Assembly (NCBI RefSeq): GCF_040807025.1
Contig: NC_090942.1
Span: forward strand, 200,192,247 to 200,256,246
Length of the DNA stretch: 64,000 nt
From: Struthio camelus
Lineage: Eukaryota > Chordata > Aves > Struthioniformes > Struthionidae
Direction of reading: 5' to 3'
Shown here: positions 1-14,800 of the stretch, in pieces
Position numbering within the stretch: the first letter of the stretch is position 1
Layout: each line of letters begins with the position of its first letter
The notes under the pieces: generated by a model
Told to the model about the DNA's origin: nothing
The model's database searches: none
What the model saw: the letters and a program-made list of their open reading frames with translations, nothing else
Translations under genes and position numbers: made by a program

Positions 1-3000
1 AAAAGGCAATTCATGCTATTATCACACCTAATTAAAATCTACTTAGCTGTAGAATGTGGCCTCTGCTTTTATTTTTAGATCCTGTGCAGAGGTGAAATTG
101 CTGTAGATAATTCATATAAGCTTGTTTTTCTTAAACATATGGAAGAGAGTGAATAGATATGTAACCTATACATGTGTATAGTGAAATATTTCATATGTGA
201 CTCCTCCAAAGAAGATATGACGATGCTGGTTACACTAGAAAGAAAACAAAAAAATGATGAGAAACTGAAGCAGGAGATGACTTTTATAAATGAAGGCAGA
301 GCAATTTTAAGCACAGTTTCAAACCTAAACCACTTTGTTGATGCGTTTTAACATAAGCTCCTACAGCTACAGAGAGGTGGCAGAATAGCCTCACACATAG
401 ACCTGGAAATATAACCGAGTGAGGAGCCAAGGGAATACACCCCAGTGAGGATCCCGCAGCCAGAGCGGGGACGGTCTGCCTGTGTGTGTGCAGCTTGAAA
501 GTGGGACTGGGCAACCACATACCATCGCCACGACATGATATGAGTGCCCTCTGCGTAGCCCTGTGCCAGCGGCGAAGGCACCGAGGGCCCCCTAAGTCAC
601 CCCTCCCCATCAGAAGGGCAGGACGAGAGGCACGGTGGACTCTGCCCTGGCTCTGCACCCAGGTTTCGTCCCATGTGCTGAAATAAGCACCAAGACACCT
701 TCCCAGTGCTTCGCAGACTCTAGCTTCCCTCCTGCCCGCCCCAGTGCCTGCAAGAGCTACCTCGCTTCATGCCATCAAACACCATTCTTGTGGGCTGCAG
801 CACAGCTATTCTTTATTTTTTATAGCAGAAATAAATCAAAAACAAAAGAAGAAGAAAAACACATACGCATTAACAACAAGGTCTTATTGTCTACAGTGCC
901 TCCAGATGGGAGACCAGGGTTGAGCACTACGTAACACGGATATAGCCAGTCTGTGCCATTCAGCCTCGGGATCAGACAGCGGGCCCTGGCTCTGTTTACT
1001 GAGCAGTAAAGACAGAGCGGTGACACCAGAAGGCTGCACAAGGCTTATTTCTCCGCAGAAATAAGCAAGGGGTAAAATCAGTGTTCAGTTTTCTAGATTA
1101 CTGGGGAAGAATGCAAGTCAACAAAAAAAAATACCACGCACACGGCACAGTTTGATTAGGCTGTAATGTCATGTTAAGGCTACTAGCTCCAGAAGACTTT
1201 TTGGAGGTTTCTGTCCCAGGGAGGACACAGCCCAGACCTGCAGGAAGGAGGGTGGGCAGAGCTGCACCACGGTCCCCGCACTTCAGTGGGGAGGGCTGGA
1301 GCCACCGCATGCGGGGCCCGGCACAAGCGGGACAAGACCCGGTGTCACCCTGTAGGCAATGGGCCAGGTGCCACACTGCCACTGGGGTGTCCGGGCATCC
1401 TGGATCTGGCTAATCGGCACGCAGGTGCCCTGCGCTGGCAGCACGCCGCGGGGCCTTCCCCGTGAGCTCCCGCTAGGTAAGATGCATAAGCTACTGTTTC
1501 CAAAGAGAATTTTTCCTTAGACTCCCAGGTCTGATCCACAAATATTTTGCCAGTAAAATGACGGAAGTGTGATTTTTTTCTGTTTTTTAAATTTTTATTT
1601 AGATACTTACTACAGTCATACCAGCTATTTTTATTTAAATACCAGCTTAAACTTAGATTGTGCCAGCTAAAACTCAAGTGCCGACATACTGGTCCGGGAT
1701 TGAAGCTGTCTGATACTGACTTAGGTATCTGCTGGGCTTTAGCAGCTGTAATAACATAAGCTCTTTTATATTGCATCAACACTAGGGTGAGTGTGTCACT
1801 TAAAAGGTATCAACAGTGTAATTAAAGTGGGACAACTCTTGTGTCTAGACAAACACAGAGGAGCTGGCTTTGACTGTGACTGCTGGACTTCTCGTCAAGA
1901 AAGAGCCTGTCTTGTGACAGCTCCCAAATAAAGCTGTGTTTTAAAGATGTAGTGAAGCTCTGAACAAATCACTGCTAATTCAGTTGATTCCCTCATTTGT
2001 GAATGTTGGCTGCTAATTTAATGAGAAATAAAATGCTGTAGCCAGAGTACATCTATCATCTAGAGGAAACAGAGTCTTGCCAGAAAAATACCAGCTTAAT
2101 CTGTCGAGTCCTTGATTCAAATTACGAGGAATATCTTGTATACTCAAAGTACTAGTGGCTGAAAATCCTGCAAAAATATAGCACTTTAGCCATGGTGGGA
2201 GCAATAACCTGCTCATTTTTGAGTACAGCACAACCAAGTGGTTAGGATGAGTTCAAATACTTTTTTTTAAACTGCTTTGATTATTTTAAGCCATAAATTC
2301 AAAGTCTTCTGGGATCACAATAGTTGCCTCTCTGAGCTGTGTTACTGCTTGATAACAGCAACGAAACACTGCAGACAGATGATAAAGCAGTTTGATGTGA
2401 GTTCTTGTAAATGACACCATGGAAGAAACCTGTCCCTTGAGAGCCAAGGAATTCCAGCCATGAAAAAGAATAATTGCGGTCAGATAAAAATGGCAGCTTG
2501 CTCAACAAATCTACTTCTTAGCTGAGTAAATATAATTGAATGCATTTGCTTGGACTAAGGGGACTTTTCATGCGAGTAACTTCTAATCATCAGGAGTAAG
2601 GATTGCAAAATTTAAGTAACAAATATATAGTTCTTTCTTTTTTTCATGTTTATATTGAGGATGCATTACAGTTGAGGAAAATGTAACTGTTATGATAGTT
2701 TGAGGAATGCGTCTATGTGCATTTTACGAATTCTGGTTGATGATGTAATTTGTTTGCCTTTGCGTATATGCAGCCAATAGTCTGTTTGCAGGCCTGCACC
2801 TAGTGCCTTTGAGCCACAGAAAACAGGAGGTCCTTAGATCTGGACAATTCCCATTCAGATAGCAGCAGCTGAGACAATGCAATGGTCCCATCCCAAGGGA
2901 ACTACTTTCCTCCAACTACTCTGCCAGGACATGAGAGGGAGAGACTGGCAGAGCCCAAACGCTGATGTTAAGTCTGAGGTGCAGCTTGGATGCTGCTAAC

Positions 3001-5242
3001 GCAGATTGGGCTGCCGTCGGAGGAGTTACACCATGTGGTCAAGCCCATGTTGCACCTTGCTGGCAGCGGGATGGAGTGTCCAATTCCCTTCCTGTCCCCA
3101 CATCCTTGACCCCAGACATGCAGTTCTGCCCCTTGCTTGCCACAGCTCTGGCACTTGTTGAATGCTTTCCTGAGGCTATTCGTTTCACTAATCTTGCAGA
3201 AACTGCTCCAGGTGTCTTTCCACAGCAGGATTGCAGTCCTGCTCTCCTTGCATTGGCTCCAGCACTTGTTGGGGTGCTGTGAGCCATCCCAGCATGTTAA
3301 CCCTGCAAAAAACTGCAGCAGCAACAAAAGCCAAGTGAATAGCTTTCTACTGAGCTGAGCATTGAGCTGGATCAGCAACAGCGCTGTGGGGTACTGCTGG
3401 GAAGGGGAGTAGGAGACATGTGCCTCAGAGTCAGTGGCTGCTCGAGCCGAAGTCCCTTTTGGTATCACAGCTACAGTGTTTTTTGCGGGGGGTGGGTGGT
3501 GAGGTGGGGCATTTTCTTACAGGTCAGTAGGGTGAATGTGCCAGTGTGGCACAAGGGGTAGCACGGGGAGTGGAGAGGGAAAGAAGGAAAGCTGGACATG
3601 GGGGGAAGAGAAGAAGGAGTACAGCATTTGGTGGAGCTGCTAGATTAGCTTAGCCATATCACAAAACTCTGCTTGCTAAAAGGCAGCTGGTCCCACCGAA
3701 AACTTTCCCTACCAAAAAGCCAGACTGGCTCCCCTTCCTCCCAGAGCAGTCGCCAGAGCACGTAGGCTGCAGGAGGGGAGGAGCAGGAAGGAGCAGGCTA
3801 GGGGACACCGAGGCAGTGGGATCCCCCTTCTGCACCTGACGCCCAGTTGTGAAACCACAGCATGAGTGTTAAAACTCACAACGCACGCTGCAAACTGGAT
3901 TAGGGAACTGAGACACAATTTTTAAAATGTCAAGAAAATGATATAAAAAACTCGATTCGTGCACAACTGAACAAACAGTTGCACTTCCACAAACGTGGCT
4001 GAAGCGCCCGGGAGCAGAAACATCAGCAGTGGCTGTGCGCTGGAGGATGCAAGGGCACTTCCTTAAGGCAGCATCGCTGCATTGCTCCAACCTCACAGGA
4101 ACGCACAGAAAACAAAGGGCAGAAAGAAAGGACAGGTTTTCGTCGCATTGTCCTGTACAACCATAGACTCAACTGAGGGAGAAGGACACTACCTATGCAG
4201 TAAGAAGAGATTTCTGAACCAAGAGAAACCACGTGAAGGGGGAAAGATGTGGACCTAAACTAAACAACGTATGAAAATTAGGGCAGAATCATACATGGAC
4301 CCAGCTCTCCTTCAGCAGCCCAGCAACACCCCTTTATCCGTCAAGTCTCTATCTGTCACTTGGAGTTCCTCCACTGATCGTTTATTCCCCTGCCTCGCTA
4401 ACCGTTGTCACGACTGCATTTTCCATCCTTCACCCTTGATTGACTCTTGATTCATCTGAAAAGGAGGGGGAGGAAAATATGACGATTCAAAAGAAGCAGC
4501 AAGAATGCTCTCAGCAGAAATTTATACAAAGTGTTCAGCCTCATAGGTGAAGTGCCTGAGTTCAATGGATAGTGAAGAAATTTTTGCAATAAGAACTAAT
4601 GAAATAGAGGAGGGCGTATCAAGGATTTAAGAGATAAGCAGAGGATTCTCAGAATAGTCCTCTGGAGGGGATGCAGACTTTCCATAGCAGTTCACTGCTC
4701 AAAAAGATCTCGTCTGCTTCATCCATGAGAATGAACACCCAGCATAAATCTTTCACTGTGAGAGTTCTCGATGTCTTTTTCTGAATAGGCCCATGTTTCA
4801 GCATCATCTTCCTCAGATGGATCAAGATCAGTCAAGTCAATCAAGTGTGAAGGACAAAAAAGTGTGATAATGTTTGAGCCTTCAAGTCTCATAGATAAAG
4901 CAGCCAACATCATTTCAAACAGCGATCTACTCAGTAATTCTTATGGGGAAAACTGTTTCACTCTCCATTGTGTTGCTAACCGTTATAATTTTCAGGAGCA
5001 CAGTCTCAGTGGGAAGGGAGGTACGACTGCCTACGTGTTCTTTACTCTAGCCACATAAAGGCTGGTGCTTCAGAGCTTTTCCGTGGCCCGGGATTTTAGT
5101 TTCTGAAGCACTGAATGTTGCTCACGAGTGAATGGGAAAGCCCAAACACATCCATAATTGGAGTTTTGCATTTAATTGTGCTTAAGCTGTTCAGGAGTCA
5201 GGTTGTTTCTGGAGACTTAGGCAGGTCGACTGCATTGCAACG

Positions 5243-5267
5243 ACAGGTACGTACAGTCTGTACCTGT
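5243..5267. repeat. Small inverted repeat
   Basis: The arms ACAGGTAC and GTACCTGT are perfect reverse complements separated by 9 bases. An overlapping palindrome built on CTGTAC/GTACAG lies at 5258-5271. The context is noncoding and no function is evident. Confidence 0.5.
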
Positions 5268-8200
5268 ACAGCACCCAGCACAGAGGGGCTATGACCTTTG
5301 GTCAGACCTCCTAGACATTCCTGTCATACAAGCTGCTCATCAAAGGATGTAAAGTGATACTCAAAGACAGCCTCTTCAGTTTCTTATGGGAAAGCGGCTT
5401 CTCTTTTTCTGCAATTCTTGCTGTCATCTAGGTACCTCAACATGTCCCTTCGATGAAGAGGATCTCCTGCATAACGTGCCTTTCTGAGGCTAAGCTGGCT
5501 GCCCATCGGTTACCACAGGGTAGCTAAGATAAAGAAGAGAGTCTCTATGTGTGTTTGGGCATTGCAAGGCAGGATACTATGCAGGCTCTGAAGGAGGGAG
5601 GGAGGGAGGCATAGGGGAAGGGAGGGAACCTGCTGAAAAAGCAGAGCCCCTCTGGGACTGACGCCCTTCGAGTGCCAATACCGGAAGTCACAGAAAGTCT
5701 CTTCTTCTCTAATTGCCACCAAGACCTTGCACATGAGCGCTAGGAAACTACAGCCAATTCCTTCTGGTCATCGCTGTGTTTGGACCTGTGATAAATCAAA
5801 CATAAAGTATTAAAGAGGAAAAAATAGAATTGTCTCTTAATAGAGTGTTAGTTTCTGTAAGGATTGTTTCTTTCGAAGCCTTGCAGCTAAGGATGCACTA
5901 TAAATAAACCCCAGGGAACAAAAACCACTGTCGAATACTGACTAACTCAAGTCAGCGTTACTGGAGCAATCTTACGTTTCACCATGTAAATGCCTTTCTG
6001 GGCATCTCTAACCGGGACAGCTAGAAACTGTGGAAATACACAATAAACTGAAAACACCTCAGCTTTCTCTTGGTCTCAGCTAGATTTCCTCTGAGTATGT
6101 TTAGATATTAAAAATAAAGAAAACAGCAGCTGGTTTACAGTGCAGCTGCCATTACAAGTGGTGTCCCACTGCTGGCAGAACGGCAATGGCAATTTTTAGG
6201 GAAAAGCGCAGTGTGGGTAGTGTGTAATAGGCGTGTGTGGGGAAGACATAGCCACATCTGGGGAAAAGGAAGAAAGCAACAGCCACACAGTGACCGCTGG
6301 TAGAGAAAAGGGAACTGACAGGCCAAGATCACGAAGGAAGGTATGCAGAATAATGAGGTTCGCAGAGACATGATTGACATCAGGGACATCAGGCAGCAGC
6401 CCTGAACGGCATGGACTATCTTCCAGGATATGATACAGCAAATGAAGCAGAGGAAGAAAAAATTATAAAAATGACTTTGACAGGCTCCAAGGCAGCAGAC
6501 TGCTTCAGAAAATTCTTAATTAGGCCAGAAAGCAAAAAAATGTGATATACCGGGTACAGCTTTTCTTATAGGGGTAGCTCCTGTAACAGCAACAGAGAGA
6601 AGGAGCAATGGAAAAACTCATTTGTGATAGAGAATTGTTCATATTGCAGAGAGCTAAAAATCTTATTATCATTCATCTTACAGGAAGGACCTTTGTTTAC
6701 AAAGGGATTGTATCAAAGTCTGCCTATTCTTCTCTGCTGTTCTGCTGTCTCTTCACCTGTCAAGTACCTCTGGCTTTGTTGTACCAGCCAGTAACACCCC
6801 AGTGTTTCACTGTCAGACTTTTGACACTCAAGCTTCCTTATAAGGCAGCATGACTGGAACCTATGAGTGACCTATGCCTGGTATTCAGGGAGGGTTCGAG
6901 GTGTTTTCCACATCTTGCTTTCTGCAGGGCAAGGTTTCACTGGGTATCCCCGAGCCAGGGAGTTCAGCTGCCAAGCTAACAAGGGGCTCGAGGTTTCCTT
7001 AAGGATGCTGAGGGCAACTGTGCTTGCCAAAAGGAACTCTGGTTTAAAGGGGGGGTGGCTGGGTGAGGCCGAGGCTAACTGCATCCCATACTCATCTGCC
7101 TGATGGTTTCACAGGGACCATTATAGTCCCGGGGCATCATTAGCTTCTGCAGGGCTTGTGCAATAGAGAAGAGAGACAGCCAAGAGACAAGACCCTTGTC
7201 TGGCTTCCCAGAAAGCCAGAGGACAAAGCTGCACCCTCGTTCCACATGCCCTCCCCGGGCAGGCCACCAGGCACCCACCTTCCCCGTGAACACTGCCCTT
7301 AGGATATTGCCTTTTGCGCTTGACCTTGCTTCGTAACGAGCCTCCACGGACTCTGAGGTAATTGAAACATCCTCGTTTTAAAATCTATGATGTGCTCGCT
7401 CTTCTGTAGAGAATAAGCTTATAATTAAGTCCTACAGGCAGGGTCGGAGGTCTGAAATGGATTTTTCTCCCCCTTTTTGTTTCCTTACCTTCTTTCTTCC
7501 TCCGCACACCCTTGTTTCATGAAAGTTTCTTCCACTGACCTCAGAGGCGAACATGTTTTCGTTTCTGGCACTCAACGTATTGTTCTGAGTATTGTATTTA
7601 ACTACATTGAGCTCTAAGCTTCTCCAAATAAGGGGATTACTATCTCTCTATGAATTTAAAAAAAAAATGCTGTAGGAAATGTCAGTTTCACAGTTTCTGG
7701 GCTTTGCATTTAGGGGAGAAGGATTACCGTGGCAGGCAGGGACTTACCAGCTCCTGACCCAGGCAAACGCTGAGGCAGACGCAGATCCTTATCAAACATC
7801 CAAGAAATGCAGGCAGCCTGTCTCCCCAGCCTCAGGAGGAAATCTGTACCAACACTGCCGCGTTTGATCTGACTGATTCCCTTCACCGGCCTGTAATACT
7901 GGAGGCCATGCCTCGGCGGTCACGCTCACCCAGGGCCCATCCTCTTGGCACTGCCGGCCTGGCAGCAGGGACACATGTCCCTCAAAATGCAGCACCTGCT
8001 CATTTCCTGCGCCTTGGCTGAAGACCTCTTGCTCTTCCTCAGCTTATCCCTAGTAATTCCTGTAACAAATAGCACTAGTCTCAATGAGTAGGTGAGCTTC
8101 TGGGACCCGTTTTCCTCCTGTGTGGCATCACTCAGTTGGATGACCTGGTTCATGAGGTGAGAAGGCTGGGGAAAGCTTTTCCTGCAATTAGGATGCCAAT

Positions 8201-10691
8201 AATAGCTACTTTTGGGTGGACTGCTTGGGGAAAAATCAGATTGTTGAGCACACACTGAATCCGTGGGGGTTCTCTGACTGCTAATAGTACAAGTACACTC
8301 ACTTGCCTCTACTCAGGGGTGTGTGCTACCTCGGGGGACTCAGCTACCGCTTTCATGACACTGGTAGTAACTTCAAATATTTGAGATTTCTGTTTCCATC
8401 TCAGACTTGGCTGAAACTGGACACAAGAAATTATGAGTTCAAGAGATTCCAAAGGCAGACAGCAAATGAGGCAAATTGCATTTCCTTAAGAAGACATTTA
8501 AAAATGTAAAAAAGACACAGTACTGGCCAAGATTTCTCCTCAAGTTGGCTGCTCCCATCTCAGGGCTCCTTAGCTAAAGGCTACAGGCCTCAGACGCAAA
8601 CCCTTCGTGACATGATAGCCAAGCTCTGCGTTGGGCAGCCAGCGAGCCTTCCTCAGTATTGTGGCAGCCACCGATGCCAGCTCTGGCGTCCTGTGCTGCC
8701 CTTGAAGCTATCCCACCTGGTGGCCCTGATCCTTGCTGCATCCAGCCTCATCGTTTCCCCCTGAAAGTGTGGGTAGAAATGTTGTCACAGCTCTTTGCAA
8801 GCTCTCTCCCTCCTAACCACATCTCTCTTTCAGGCTGCTGGACTAACCCTCGCCACTGTGCCAATCATACCAGGTGCCAGGAAAGGGCACTGGAGCCTGG
8901 TGGAGCTGAAAGTACATCTCTTCCTCTGTTATCACAGGTCAAACAGTTTTCTGAAGCTCTCCTCTCTTTATTAAAAACTTGTAGAATTGAACAGAATTTG
9001 TTTTTTTACAGGCTACGGATATGGTAAGTGTTATTGTATGTGGGCTTGCCCACACGATTAAGATAGATACACACAAAAAAAGAACTAATGCTTTAAAATA
9101 CTATAGCATTGCTGAGCCTCACATAAATAGGGATAGATTACCCCTTGTCAATTAGCATCATACTTGTCAGGATATGATCTAACATTCAGGACTGCATACA
9201 ACAGCACAGATCTAGGTTTAGCCATGTTTCCCCATTTTGCAATCATATATGAAACTATATATAAAAAGCTGAAATCATGTATGAAAAGGTAAGTTGCAGT
9301 TAAGATGGAACTGTATAGCTTGCACAGAAATGGGCAACTCTGGTATCAAATGGCTGTGCAGCTGTACTTACTTTTAGTTTTTAAAATATGGTACTTGTTA
9401 GCAAGAAATTATTTCATGACTAAATGAGAGTGCAAAACCAACTGCCTCAATCTGTAAATGCAAGACTGTTTTTTATCAGTTTAGTAAACTGAAGGAGTAA
9501 ATAGTAATACTTGAGCTTATAGTTGTTTCTGCGGGGATCTGCTTTATTTTACTGTGTCTGAGATTACCCAAATGTTGGCTATCTAGATAAATTGGCCATA
9601 TACACTCAGCTCAGCCTATCCTGAGCCCGGGTGATTTAAAAAGGATTATAACCCTGAATGAAATTGCAAGTCAGATCTAGGGCATCTATGTCTGTTGTAT
9701 TGCTGTTGGCTGTTGCATTGTCTACCAACATCATTCAATCTCTTCTTGTTTTCTGCATCCAGTCTTTGTAAATGTAGTAAATAATACTGCCACTAGCTTA
9801 GGCTGTGCTTTTTCAATTGCAGATCTCAAAGCTGATAACAAATAGGAAGTAAGCATTATTAACAAGATTTTGCTGAAACTTAGGTAGAGCAATTCAAAGC
9901 AATTTTTATGTGAGATACTGTGCCTCAGATATGAACCTGTCATGTCAAAGAGCAAGCTTATGTTTCTGCACCTGACACAAATCTCTCTGCTAAGCTGTTA
10001 ATAAATGTCACTCTTCAGTCACCTCCTGAGAAAGGACCGGAGTGCAGGACAACCATTTTTATGGGGAGTGCAGGAGAGAACATATTTTTACCAAATCCTA
10101 GAGTTTTCTTTCAATTCTGAAAATGAGTCCAGAGTGGTTTATACGCTGAAGACATAATCAGCTCTGGGCTTCACGCTTCCTTCTGGCTTTGTTCCTTTGC
10201 ACAAAATTGCACCTATTTTCAAATGATTATAATTTCCTTTTCCATTCCTTGGAAACTAGCTCTTGCATGAACTAATGTTATAGTCTATCTTTCCTTCATA
10301 TGTTGTGTCATACTGTGATTTTCTTAAACCAGCTAATGGGAGGCATTAGACTGTTAACAGAAGACAAAGAGGTTGTATTAAAGCCATTTCAATTTAAATT
10401 AACTTGCTAATTTTAATCAAAACTCTAATGAAACATCAACTAAACTGCAAATATTAATGCAGGGGGGTACGCTTCTATTTTTTACGTTAGTGGGTGAATT
10501 CTTAAAAAAAAATCATCTTTATCATGGGGATTGTAGCTGCTGTAACAACTATGGTTACACAATTAAACATAGATACAGGAAGAGCAAAGCTGAGCTCTCA
10601 GGTCAAAAAAAAATCTCTCTATGAGCTATGAGATGCCTGTACACACCTTAGCTGCTCTAGAAGGATCTTTATGTTCTTCCAAGCTGTCACT

Positions 10692-10710
10692 GGGCAGCAG
10701 AGGGCAACAC
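10692..10710 (+). promoter_or_regulatory. Possible CTCF-type motif
   Basis: The stretch GCAGCAGAGGGCAAC resembles the CTCF core (CCASYAGRKGGCRSY). It is a single motif match in noncoding DNA without supporting context, so it is only a candidate. Confidence 0.25.
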
Positions 10711-11319
10711 AGTCATAAAAACATAGGAAAGCTTCGTTAGCTCTTTGTAAACGCGTAACGCAATGCCATGCCTATCATCTGTGTTAATATGAATAGAACT
10801 AGGCATCTACTGAACAAATGTACTGAAACAAATGATGAGCTATTTTGCATAATTAAAATTTTAGGGTGGCCTGGAAGAAAGCGATTTTTACTGTTGACAG
10901 CAAAGCTACAAATTCTAGACCAGATCCTGAGTGTGAGTAATTCAGTGCATTCATGTGGGATCCTGGTATCCTAGGGGCAAGTGGTATGGATGGGCTTGCT
11001 TCCATGTGGCACCCCGGTTTTTCCCTCAGGAGAGCTGACTTCACTTCAGACTGGAGTTAAGGTGAGGAAAAACACGTATACAGTGAGGATGCTCCCTGGA
11101 GTAGGAACCCAGTCTGAAACAATAGATAAGGAAACTTGGCAGGACAGAGGCATCCACCGGAGATTTCTGGCCTTTTCTTAAAAATAGTCCCTGTCTGTAC
11201 GTTGAGTGTCGGAGATATAAAAACAGCCATATCAGCTTGGCTCAAATGCCCATTTATACTTTTGTGACCAGAAGTCACAAAAGCCTAGAGAAGAGTTTAT
11301 GAACGGATGTGCACGTAGA

Positions 11320-11830
11320 GATAGTGCCCCAGAATATCCTCCCAGCCAACAACAACCTGCAGGTCAAGGACTGCCTGAACTGCGTGTGGTGCGTTCGTGT
11401 TTACCAGCCCTTCATGGATTTCTCTGGTGACCTTTCAAACTCACAAAAACCTTTAGCATGCCCCATCTCCTGTGGCATGGAGTTCTACAGAGTCCTTACG
11501 TGGTGTTTGATGAGCCATAGCTCTTTTGTCCTGAAACCCCTCACCCATGTCCCTTAAGTCCCCTGGTACTTGCGTTGGAAGAGAGAGTGAAAACGGTACC
11601 TTATCCCCCTTCCCCGCGACACTCAGCATTGCATAGGCTCGCTTCTTTTCTCCTCTAAGTCATCTCTTTTCCAGCTAGAATAATTCTACTTATTTTTCTT
11701 TTACGGGAGCAACTTCATTCCATTGATCACCTTTGGCATTCTGCTCTGGACCTTTTCCAGTCCTACTCTCTCTCTTATGAGAGTGAGCTGAACGTTCAGC
11801 TTCTGTGTTCAGAGAAAGACTGTAAACTGT
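11320..11830 (-). mobile_element. Ancient CR1-like LINE remnant (antisense)
   Basis: The segment carries, in the right order, phrases typical of the reverse complement of sauropsid CR1-type LINEs: a 'catgcc..cat-cctgtggca-ggagttc' block near 11458-11485, a 'gtcatctcttttccagct' block near 11659-11676, and a 'gatcacctttggcattctgctctggaccttttccag' type block near 11725-11760. The plus strand reads antisense to the element, so the element lies on the minus strand. It is highly diverged and carries no intact reading frame. The left boundary is uncertain; the section after 11440 is the secure part. The family assignment comes from recall of repeat consensus wording, not from an alignment. Confidence 0.6.
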
Positions 11831-14800
11831 AATAAAATAACAACTGTACTGAAGACTACCAAGTTACAACATGATTGCACCTGCCTACCTGTCTTTTCAT
11901 GATGCAGCAGGAACACACAATAGTATTATACCCCTATAACTTAAGCTAAAAACAATCAGAAGTCTAGTGGAACTAAAGAAAATCAGAGGACAACAAAAAT
12001 CATTTCTCCTACTTATTTCTCTTCCCCCATCCTAGAGAGGAAAAGCATTGCAAACTAACGTCTCTCTTCCAGTTCTGTGACACAGCATTCTGCTTCTTAT
12101 TATAATAGCATCTGATCTTATCTCATTCCAGTAGACAGAGAGGCAGTTTCAGGTTTCCAAGCCATGCACAGCTTTTCTGTTCTCATCACAAATTCTGCTG
12201 TTCCAGCATATCAGATATAACTCGGTTGCTATGGAATTCAGTTTGTCTACTGCTGTTAAGAGATGACTGGCTGTCTAACTCAGCAGCGTGCTGCTCAGAT
12301 GGCCGGGGTCTGGAAGCGTCTACAGCATCTGGCACATCGGAGGTAGCTGCTGTTCCCTCTTCAGGCCTTTGTGACCTCATTTGTGTTTTCCACATGGGTT
12401 CTGACCAAAAAACCTGTCATTGCTTTTTTCCTTCTCTTTATAAAGCAAAATCAACCGCTAAGGATCTTTGAACAGACTTTTCCATTTTTAGAATGGGAAA
12501 AGGCAAAAATACAATCTGTAGCTTTGGTTGTAACCAGTCTGCTCACTATTAGTGAGAGCATTTATGAAAACACTGTGGCAGCCTTTGCTTCAGCCACGCT
12601 ATGTCCTCCTACCTCCCAGGGCATGAGAGTCTGCTGCAAAATGATGCTAGTTTTTTTGCATGATTTTGAAGGTGGATGGTCATTTGCTTAGGTCAGGATC
12701 ACCAGCTGACCCTCAGGAATAATGCTTCTCTGTGTGTGTTGCCAATATTCGTAGCATGAGGACTCATGCTGGGGCTCACAAGGTTTGTCAGATCAGGTAC
12801 TGTGCCGTAAAACACAGATGCATTAATCTAGCCCCAAATGCCTGGAGAAAATAAAAGCATCTCCTGAACATACAGAAGGTATTGATTCTTCTTTTAAATA
12901 ACAAGAAAACATGCACAGGACCTGCCCCCCACCAGGGAACGCACGCGACGCACCCGGGTGGTCACTGCCTGTGTGCAGGCAGGCACGCCGGCCGTGCCAC
13001 TGTGAGTGCCCCTGAACGGCGTCCAGCTGTGATCAGATACAGATGTACTGTGAGACCGGACAAAGGATTTCCTCTGTTCTCTTCCCTACAGTATTTGCAC
13101 GCAGCCCGAGGACAACTCACGATCCTATAAATGTAAGATATCTAGCAAAGTTTTTCAACTTCCAGGATACAATCTACCTCAGATCCAAAAGAAAGCACTG
13201 ATTTATAGCTCAGCAGTTCCAAGCTCTATAAGAAATGTAAATCAGATGCATGTTTCCTTTTGCTGCCCCTTACGGTGGGAGAGGTGAAGGCGGAAGAAGG
13301 CAGAAACTCTATAGACGTATTATGAAGAGGCTGGAAAAAATAATGGAAGTCACAAATGTAATTTTTCCAAGTGTTTGCTTATTGAATCCTATCTCTGAAA
13401 TGATACTGGGTAGTTTCAAAGCTGATTCACTGGTGTTACATTGTTGACTGCCAGGAAAAACATAGCATCTGGATCAAAGAAACAGACAGCCTCATCAAAG
13501 AAAGACCAGACACAACGGATTAAATCTTGCATGTCACTGGAAGACCACGTATGAAATCAGAAAAACACTGGAGAGGGTGAGAGGATATATACTTGGACTT
13601 GCTGGTCTTCCAGGATCAAAATATCATACTCCAGCCCACATTGTGTAAAAGCACTGCATTGTACAGCTAGCATTCGCTTCATCATAACAGAAAAGACTGC
13701 CCACTGACACGCATCCTCCTGACTAGAGAACACTTCTGTGACTGATTTTGTCATAGAAGAGGCAGGAAACAGTTAAGGTATCTGCTGGTGCTTATTTTTT
13801 AACAGCAAAATAATCTTTATATTATAAAACAGGTTAAACCTGATTGAGTGATTAACAAGTAAGCAATTCAGGGCAAAGTTTTGCAATGTCTGCTCTCCTG
13901 CTACCAGTCACCCAAGGCTGGGTGGTTATTGTGAGAGAAGAGCAGAAGCACAGAACTGGGAAAACATGCTGGTACAGAGCCTGGCTATTTGGTGTAAAGC
14001 AAGCAGGAGAGGATCACTGAAGGGTATCTTAAATTAACACTCTTTGATCAGCAATCTTAAACCCAAGATCTCCTTAGATATCAAGCACTTGGACGGTTTA
14101 AGAAACTTAGCAGAACATTTGGGGATTTCCTTATTACAGCCACGTAGGTCAAAAGAAAGATTTTAAACACCAAACACAGTACTTGGATATCTCCCTATCT
14201 GTTTCATCAAACAAATAAAGGAGTACAGAAATGCCTATTAAAATGGACTCTGGCCAGTCCCGGAGTCAAAGGTATGTTCAGCATCTTTTCCTCTCTGGCA
14301 AGGTCTGTGGGGGATGAAAAGGCTGTCCTGGGAAGTGGAGGCAAGTGGTTATACATCTGCACCACGGCTAGTCAGGCAGCCTGCCATGGGGCCAGGAAAC
14401 CCCTAAATTAGGAAAAACAAATAACTCCTACAGTGAGCCACTGTACTGCTACAGGGTATGAATAACTCTTCCAGAAGTCTACCGGTGTAAGAAGATCCTT
14501 CCTCTCAACCTCTGATTTGCTCTCAGCCTCAAAGCTTTGTCGCAGTGAAATGGTAGCAAAGATTTTTTTTTTTAAATGTATGCATGCATTCTTATCCATG
14601 GATGCATACAACATACTGGATAATTCAGCTGAAAAACAAACAACCTAACTATGGCCTAAAAGTTTTCTGTTTGCAGAAGAAAACTGCCAGCAGTAGAGTA
14701 GAGACTGGTCTGCGGCTGTGTTCTCCCAGGAGATGGAGTGGTCCTTTCATTAGAAAAAAATAAGAAACATCATCTTCTTGGGAGCCTTTTAATCTGGATG

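Larger units (their letters stand above)
1..11300. other. Gene-poor intergenic stretch, no supported gene
   Basis: I find no exon series with consistent splice sites and phase here. All open frames are short (166 codons or fewer), lack recognisable domains and overlap on both strands as expected by chance. Base composition is mostly AT-rich, with GC-richer patches at roughly 430-660 and 1230-1470. By the known gene order this would lie between SLC46A3 and MTUS2, which is inference. Distal enhancers or unseen noncoding exons cannot be excluded from one sequence. Confidence 0.6.

Noticed and set aside
2968-3468. Minus-strand open frame of 166 codons
   Set aside because: No recognisable domain, no splice-compatible neighbours, and other overlapping frames are also open in the same place.
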